Of a DNA stretch of 17,523 nt, positions 14,288-17,523 are shown one piece after another. The notes beneath the pieces were generated by a model, which made no database searches, had not been told where the DNA came from, and was given only the letters and a program-made list of their open reading frames with translations. The stretch is from CAKSHC01 sp045631845 (GTDB lineage: Bacteria > Bacillota > Clostridia > Oscillospirales > UMGS1783): positions 1 through 17,523 of the forward strand of contig JAZQVM010000054.1 of the NCBI GenBank assembly GCA_045631845.1, written 5' to 3'. Within the stretch, counting starts at the first letter, position 1, and every line of letters starts with the position of its first letter. Position numbers and translations under genes: made by a program.

Positions 14288-14302
14288 CTCGTGTATTGGA
14301 TT

Positions 14303-14701
14303 TTAATCGGGCTTGCAGCGTTCTACAATGCCGGCCGGATGATGGGGCGGGGCATAGATGGAATAGACCCGAAGCGGACAACGCCCTGTATTGGTTATGT
14401 TGTGCCAGGTGCCGGCAGGAATAACAACAGCATAGTCGGGATTGACGGTTTGCCGCTGTTTTAGACAGGTCTTTTGACAGCCCATTTCCACCAATGCACA
14501 GCCTTGCTCAATGCGGATGAATTGGTCGGTGTCAGGGTGGCATTCCAGTCCGATATCTCCGCCTGGCGGGATGCACATCACTGTCACCTGCAAATACTCA
14601 CCCGTCCACAGGGCTTTGCGGTAATTGGTATTGGTTTTGGTTTGTTTGTCAATGTTGATAATGGCGGGCATAGGCCCTAAATCACCATGGGAACAGTTCA
14701 T
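14303..14701 (-). CDS. Small single-domain cupin protein, substrate unknown
   Basis: A 132-residue protein with one cupin beta-barrel. Motif 1 is PGGDIGLECHPDTDQFIRIEQG (46-67 region), with H55 and Q60 as likely metal ligands and D57 where many cupins have the second His. Motif 2 is IPAGTWHNI (94-102) with H100. The ending YSIYAPPHHPAG is shared with short stand-alone cupins of Firmicutes whose role is not known. GGAAGGAG precedes the ATG at 14701. It lies beyond the aldolase terminator, and I find no convincing promoter of its own: a TTGACA exists at 14733-14728 but lacks a -10. It may depend on readthrough. Confidence 0.85.
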   Translation of the reverse strand: MNCSHGDLGPMPAIINIDKQTKTNTNYRKALWTGEYLQVTVMCIPPGGDIGLECHPDTDQFIRIEQGCALVEMGCQKTCLKQRQTVNPDYAVVIPAGTWHNITNTGRCPLRVYSIYAPPHHPAGIVERCKPD

Positions 14702-14738
14702 AAAATCACTCCTTCCTTAATAGCATATGTCAAAATAA

Positions 14739-14771
14739 AAAAGGAGTTCTGCATCGTGCAGAACTCCTTTT
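14739..14771 (-). terminator. Rho-independent terminator after the aldolase gene
   Basis: AAAAGGAGTTCTGCA pairs perfectly over 15 bp with TGCAGAACTCCTTTT around loop TCG, 18 bases past the aldolase stop. It is the longest perfect stem in the window. Confidence 0.9.
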
Positions 14772-14789
14772 ATGTATGTGATTTAAAAC

Positions 14790-15437
14790 TTATTTTACCG
14801 ATTCCCAATCCTTGAGGAAGCGGGCAATGCCGAGATCGGTCAGCGGATGCTTAACCATCTGCTCAATCACCTTGTAAGGCACGGTAGCAATGTCAGCACC
14901 TACCTTAGCGCACTCGGTTACATGAACGCTGGTGCGGATGGAAGCGGCGATGATTTCCGACTCGATGCCGTAGATGGCAAAGATATCAGCAATGTCGGCT
15001 ACCAACTGTACGCCGTCCCAGTCGATGTCGTCTACACGGCCAACGAAGGGGGAAACGTAGGTAGCGCCGGCCTTGGCGGCCAACAGAGCCTGAGCGGCCG
15101 AGAAGATAAGAGTAACGTTGGTCTTGATTCCCTTATCGGTGAGCATCTTGCAGGCCTTCAAGCCCTCGGTGCACATCGGCAACTTGATAACAATATTGGG
15201 ATTATCGATCTTCTTGAGCAGTTCCTCAGCCTCGGCTACCATAGCGTTGGCTTCCAGAGAAATAACCTCGGCAGAAATCGGGCCGTCCACAATGGTGGCG
15301 ATCTCCTTGACTACCTCAATAAAATCTCTGCCTTCCTTGGCGATCAGGGAGGGGTTGGTGGTAACGCCGCAGATGACGCCCAGTTCGTTGGCTTTGCGGA
15401 TTTCATCCACATTTGCCGTGTCGATAAAGAATTTCAT
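14790..15437 (-). CDS. fsa: Fructose-6-phosphate aldolase / FSA-type transaldolase
   Basis: Class I aldolase of the small transaldolase family (FSA/TalC/MipB), 215 aa, the normal length. It starts MKFFIDTANVDEIRKANELG, contains GVTTNPSLIAKEG (24-36), Schiff-base K85 in NIVIKLPMCTEG, and the later barrel segments NVTLIFSAAQALLAAKAGA, YVSPFVGRVDD and IIAASIR. Members either cleave fructose 6-phosphate to dihydroxyacetone and G3P or act as true transaldolases in the pentose phosphate pathway. In Clostridia the latter is often assumed, but sequence reading alone does not decide. AAAGGAGAA precedes the ATG, and it has its own promoter and terminator. Confidence 0.93.
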   Translation of the reverse strand: MKFFIDTANVDEIRKANELGVICGVTTNPSLIAKEGRDFIEVVKEIATIVDGPISAEVISLEANAMVAEAEELLKKIDNPNIVIKLPMCTEGLKACKMLTDKGIKTNVTLIFSAAQALLAAKAGATYVSPFVGRVDDIDWDGVQLVADIADIFAIYGIESEIIAASIRTSVHVTECAKVGADIATVPYKVIEQMVKHPLTDLGIARFLKDWESVK

Positions 15438-15474
15438 GACAGTTCTCCTTTATGTTTAGTATATTATCAGCATG

Positions 15475-15502
15475 ATTATAGCATATTTCACCTGAAAATC
15501 AA
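15475..15502 (-). promoter_or_regulatory. Promoter of the FSA-type aldolase
   Basis: On the minus strand TTGATT (15502-15497), 16-bp spacer ending in TGC (extended -10), TATAAT (15480-15475), about 38 bases ahead of the ATG. Confidence 0.8.
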
Positions 15503-15551
15503 GCCATTTTGAAGCGATTTATAGCAAAAATGCGTGCAATTCCAGTCAGGT

Positions 15552-16387
15552 TTACAGCGATTTCCGTAAAGAGTCGTCCGTTTCGGTGAGGCAATAGCAG
15601 TAGTTATGCTGTTCGGTACCTTGATAAATCAAACTGCCGAACGCCTTTTTGAGCATCCCCGCAAAGGGGCGAAGCACCCACACGGCAAACCCGCACAGGT
15701 AACTCATATACAACTTCTTCCCCATAGTATCGGCCAGTACAGATGCCATGCGGCAGGTGGAAAGATATTCCTTGTTTTGCGGGAAATACAGCCCGTCCAG
15801 CCGTTGGTCGATCGCCATGGCGACAAAGGCGCACAGATTCTCAATATAGATCATACTGCGCTCGTTTTGAATGAGAGGGAAAATGGGTAATTTTTTCACC
15901 AGCTTTACCACCGTTTGGAAATTACCCCTGCAGCCGGCTCCGTACACCATGGGCGGGCGCAGGATACACACCCGAAAATGTTCGTCCTGAAGGGGGGTAA
16001 TCGCCTGCTCGGCCTCCCATTTGGAGCGGCCGTAGTGCGAAGCGGGTGAGGGTGGCGTTTCGGGGGTGATTATGCCCGTTTCGCGGCCGTACACACTCTC
16101 ATTGTGCTTAACAAGACAAACTGCCCTACGCCCTCATTTTTTGCCTTATTTGCGATATCGATCGCCAAGTCCCGATTGACGGTATAATAAAGCGGAGCGT
16201 TGGCGGCGGTTTCCTTTTGATGGGCCAATCCTGCCACATGGAAAATGGCATCGTAGCCGCTAAAATCGGCCGTGTGCCAAGCACCCCCTAAGGTATCCAG
16301 TGTATCGATCTGATAGCGATCTTTGGCAAATGTGGCAAAGGCGGTGCCGATATAACTGCCTGCACCGGTGATTAGGATTTTCTTCAT
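15552..16387 (-). pseudogene. NAD-dependent epimerase/dehydratase, broken by a 2-base frameshift
   Basis: Extended short-chain dehydrogenase of the sugar-nucleotide epimerase type. The first piece (16387 to about 16100) holds the Rossmann motif ILITGAGSYIG and FHVAGLAH, and reads to LLSTM. It then shifts frame and stops at 16070. The second frame continues SVYGRETGIITPETPP, then HYGRSKWEAE with the catalytic YxxxK, ILRPPMVYG, and the C-terminal substrate domain to 15552. Removing one AG of the AGAG at 16099-16096 joins LLSTM to SVYG, the sequence expected in this family, giving 277 residues. The break falls between the catalytic Ser/Thr and YxxxK, so neither piece should be active. Its ATG overlaps the sugar transferase stop (ATGA). 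Real inactivation and a base-calling error cannot be told apart here. Confidence 0.88.
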
Positions 16388-16980
16388 TTTTTTGCACCCG
16401 TGCCGCCCTCGACGACACCGTCAGAGCGTAATACCGATTTGATGGTACCGAAGAAGCACTTGCAGTCAAAGCCGAAACTGAGTTTTTCTACATATTCGCC
16501 GTCAAGTTTAGCCTTTAAAGGAATTTCCAATTCGTCACGGCCGTTGATTTGCGCCCAGCCGGTCAGCCCGGGCTTAACGTCGTTGGCACCGTATTTATCC
16601 CGCTCAGCCACCAGATCGTCCTGATTCCAAAGGGCAGGGCGCGGACCGATGATACTCATCTGCCCGATCCAGATATTAAATAACTGAGGAATTTCGTCCA
16701 AAGAGGTCTTGCGCATCAGTTTCTGCCATTTGCTGAGCATATCCGCGGCTTTAAACTGATGGGTGGGCATATCCTTGGGCACGGTGGTGGGCATACTGCG
16801 GAATTTAAGAATGGGAAAGGTACTCTTATGGATGCCGATGCGTTTTTGCTTGAAGAAAACGGGACCGGGCGAATCCAGTTTGATGATAATAGCAATAACC
16901 AGCATCGGCAGGGCTAAAATTACAATTCCGATGGAGGACAGAACAATGTCAATGATGCGTTTGATAACTTTTTGATACAT
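16384..16980 (-). CDS. Bacterial sugar transferase (polyprenyl-phosphate hexose-1-phosphate transferase)
   Basis: Initiating phosphoglycosyltransferase that loads a sugar-1-phosphate onto undecaprenyl phosphate for exopolysaccharide, capsule or glycoprotein glycan assembly. From the chosen start it has 198 aa: one membrane-embedded helix (about 9-34), then DSPGPVFFKQKRIG (36-49), KFRSM, SLDEIPQLFN (93-102) with the conserved Asp-Glu pair, GQMSIIGPRPAL, and PGLTGWAQINGRDE. This is the short monotopic form without the extra N-terminal helices of WcaJ. ATG at 16980 is preferred: AGGGAG abuts the ATG at 16989 with no spacing but stands 9 bases from 16980. It is translationally coupled to the broken epimerase. 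The sugar is unknown. Confidence 0.92.
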   Translation of the reverse strand: MYQKVIKRIIDIVLSSIGIVILALPMLVIAIIIKLDSPGPVFFKQKRIGIHKSTFPILKFRSMPTTVPKDMPTHQFKAADMLSKWQKLMRKTSLDEIPQLFNIWIGQMSIIGPRPALWNQDDLVAERDKYGANDVKPGLTGWAQINGRDELEIPLKAKLDGEYVEKLSFGFDCKCFFGTIKSVLRSDGVVEGGTGAKK

Positions 16981-17010
16981 GGTTTTCATCTCCCTATCTT
17001 TTTCCTTATT

Positions 17011-17039
17011 ATTACACCATATTTTTTAAGTTAAGTCAA
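17011..17039 (-). promoter_or_regulatory. Promoter of the sugar transferase-epimerase pair
   Basis: On the minus strand TTGACT (17039-17034), 17-bp spacer ending in TGG (extended -10), TGTAAT (17016-17011). It starts 2 bases after the upstream tRNA terminator stem. Confidence 0.8.
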
Positions 17040-17041
17040 GA

Positions 17042-17071
17042 AAAAGCCCTATACTTTTAAATAGGGCTTTT
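17042..17071 (-). terminator. Second tandem terminator downstream of the tRNA pair
   Basis: AAAAGCCCTAT pairs with ATAGGGCTTTT around an 8-base loop, with a T tract on the minus strand. It separates the tRNA transcript from the next promoter. Confidence 0.82.
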
Positions 17072-17099
17072 GTAAATTTTTTATTGCTGGATAACGATG

Positions 17100-17131
17100 A
17101 AAAAAGAACTTGCTTTCGCAAGTGCTTTTTT
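17100..17131 (-). terminator. First terminator of the tRNA-Met/tRNA-Glu unit
   Basis: AAAAAAGAACTTGC pairs with GCAAGTGCTTTTTT around TTTC, with one A-G mismatch. It begins right at the CCA end of tRNA-Glu. Confidence 0.85.
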
Positions 17132-17205
17132 GGTGACCCGGACGGGAATCGAACCCGTGTTACTGCCGTGAAAGGGCGGTGTCTTAACCTCTTGACCACC
17201 GGGCC
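17131..17205 (-). tRNA. tRNA-Glu (anticodon TTC)
   Basis: The minus strand folds as a cloverleaf: acceptor GGCCCGG with CCGGGTC (one G-T pair), anticodon stem CCGCC/GGCGG with loop CTTTCAC giving anticodon TTC, T-loop GGTTCGAATCC, discriminator A and encoded CCA. 75 bases. It lies 2 bases after tRNA-Met in the same transcript. Confidence 0.96.
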
Positions 17206-17207
17206 GT

Positions 17208-17284
17208 TGGTAGCGGCAACTGGATTCGAACCAGTGACACTCCGGGTATGAACCGAATGCTCTAGCCAGCTGAGCTATGCCGCC
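17208..17284 (-). tRNA. tRNA-Met (anticodon CAT), elongator type
   Basis: Acceptor GGCGGCA pairs with TGCCGCT, D-arm AGCTCAGCTGGCTAGAGC, anticodon loop TTCATAC with CAT, T-loop GGTTCGAATCC, encoded CCA; 77 bases. The paired first base (G-T) and the lack of three consecutive G-C pairs in the anticodon stem argue against initiator tRNA. A lysidine-modified tRNA-Ile with CAT is a less likely alternative. Confidence 0.92.
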
Positions 17285-17298
17285 ATAACGCGAAAATC

Positions 17299-17327
17299 AT
17301 TTTAATATAATTATGCCGTCTTGTCAA
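17299..17327 (-). promoter_or_regulatory. Promoter of the tRNA-Met/tRNA-Glu unit
   Basis: On the minus strand TTGACA (17327-17322), 17-bp spacer, TAAAAT (17304-17299), 15 bases before the mature tRNA-Met 5' end. Confidence 0.82.
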
Positions 17328-17377
17328 GCAAAAATTTATCTTTTTTATAAAAAATACGAAAAAAGGGATATTTTGGC

Positions 17378-17406
17378 TTGAAAAAGTTAAACTTATTCTG
17401 TATAAT
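17378..17406 (+). promoter_or_regulatory. Promoter of the gene at the right edge
   Basis: TTGAAA (17378-17383), 17-bp spacer, TATAAT (17401-17406), followed by AGAGGAGAA and a GTG start at 17441. Confidence 0.82.
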
Positions 17407-17440
17407 ACTACCGATACTAAAAGACGAGAGGAGAACTATC

Positions 17441-17523
17441 GTGGAATATTCACATGAAGTAGAACAAATGTGTCCCCTCACCAAGGGCTGCAATCACGGC
17501 CCCGCTCCCATCCCCGAAGAGGG
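17441..17523 (+). CDS. Start of a probable iron-sulfur cluster assembly scaffold-like protein (runs off right edge)
   Basis: Only 27 codons and two bases are present, reading from a GTG preceded by AGAGGAGAA at good spacing and by a strong promoter. The protein starts MEYSHEVEQMCPLTKGCNHG and continues PAPIPEE. From memory, this resembles the N-terminus of the clostridial NifU-related scaffold proteins found next to GGGtGRT proteins, which share an SHEV..MC..........HGPAPIPEEG opening. Two cysteines (C11, C17) are visible, but the later conserved cysteines lie outside the window. The existence of a gene here is well supported; the product name is tentative. Confidence 0.6.
   Translation, partial: MEYSHEVEQMCPLTKGCNHGPAPIPEE

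Noticed and set aside
16070..16110. Programmed ribosomal frameshift in the epimerase
   Set aside because: There is no slippery heptamer, stimulatory stem or internal Shine-Dalgarno at the site; a 2-base duplication explains it more simply.
17208..17284. Initiator tRNA-fMet
   Set aside because: The first acceptor base is paired and the anticodon stem lacks the three G-C pairs of initiators.
17131..17284. tRNA genes as an integration site with a mobile element
   Set aside because: No integrase, flanking direct repeat of a tRNA 3' end or phage-like genes were seen in the window.

Overview
The window looks like a chromosome segment from a Gram-positive Clostridia-type bacterium (Bacillota). The reasons are the core cluster hprK-murB-rapZ-whiA-dnaE-pfkA, strong AGGAGG-type ribosome binding sites, many near-consensus TTGACA/TATAAT promoters with 16-17 bp spacers, compact rho-independent terminators and tRNA genes with encoded CCA. 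Most genes lie on the minus strand. I do not assign a genus.

Layout, left to right. (1) 1-2760: minus-strand aromatic amino acid operon, class I aminotransferase, fused chorismate mutase/prephenate dehydratase (pheA), then aroB running off the left edge. A TetR-type regulator (2800-3324) is transcribed divergently, and the two promoters use the same -35 bases. (2) 3355-4310: an AT-richer island with a 111-aa signal-peptide/one-TM protein and a divergent XRE regulator. Two CGAA..TTCG sites flank the -35 box of the membrane-protein promoter. A 16-bp-period repeat cluster follows, between two terminators. (3) 4318-5620: single-gene unit for a processive-type GT2 membrane glycosyltransferase. (4) 5763-13957: the core operon hprK, murB, rapZ, whiA, dnaE, pfkA (carbon regulation, cell wall precursor, RNase adaptor-like protein, cell division regulator, replicative polymerase, glycolysis), starting at one clear promoter and ending at one clear terminator. 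yvcK, usually between rapZ and whiA, is absent here. (5) 13988-14287: divergent monocistronic rpmB. (6) 14303-15502: a cupin protein and an FSA-type aldolase/transaldolase. (7) 15552-17039: sugar-phosphate transferase translationally coupled to an NAD-dependent epimerase that is broken by a 2-base insertion. (8) 17042-17327: tRNA-Met and tRNA-Glu with two tandem terminators. (9) 17378-end: promoter and first 27 codons of a probable Fe-S scaffold protein.

Most of this is ordinary housekeeping DNA. The least explained parts are the small membrane protein/XRE pair with its paired operator-like sites, and the 16-bp repeat cluster beside it. No large novel defence or biosynthetic system is visible.
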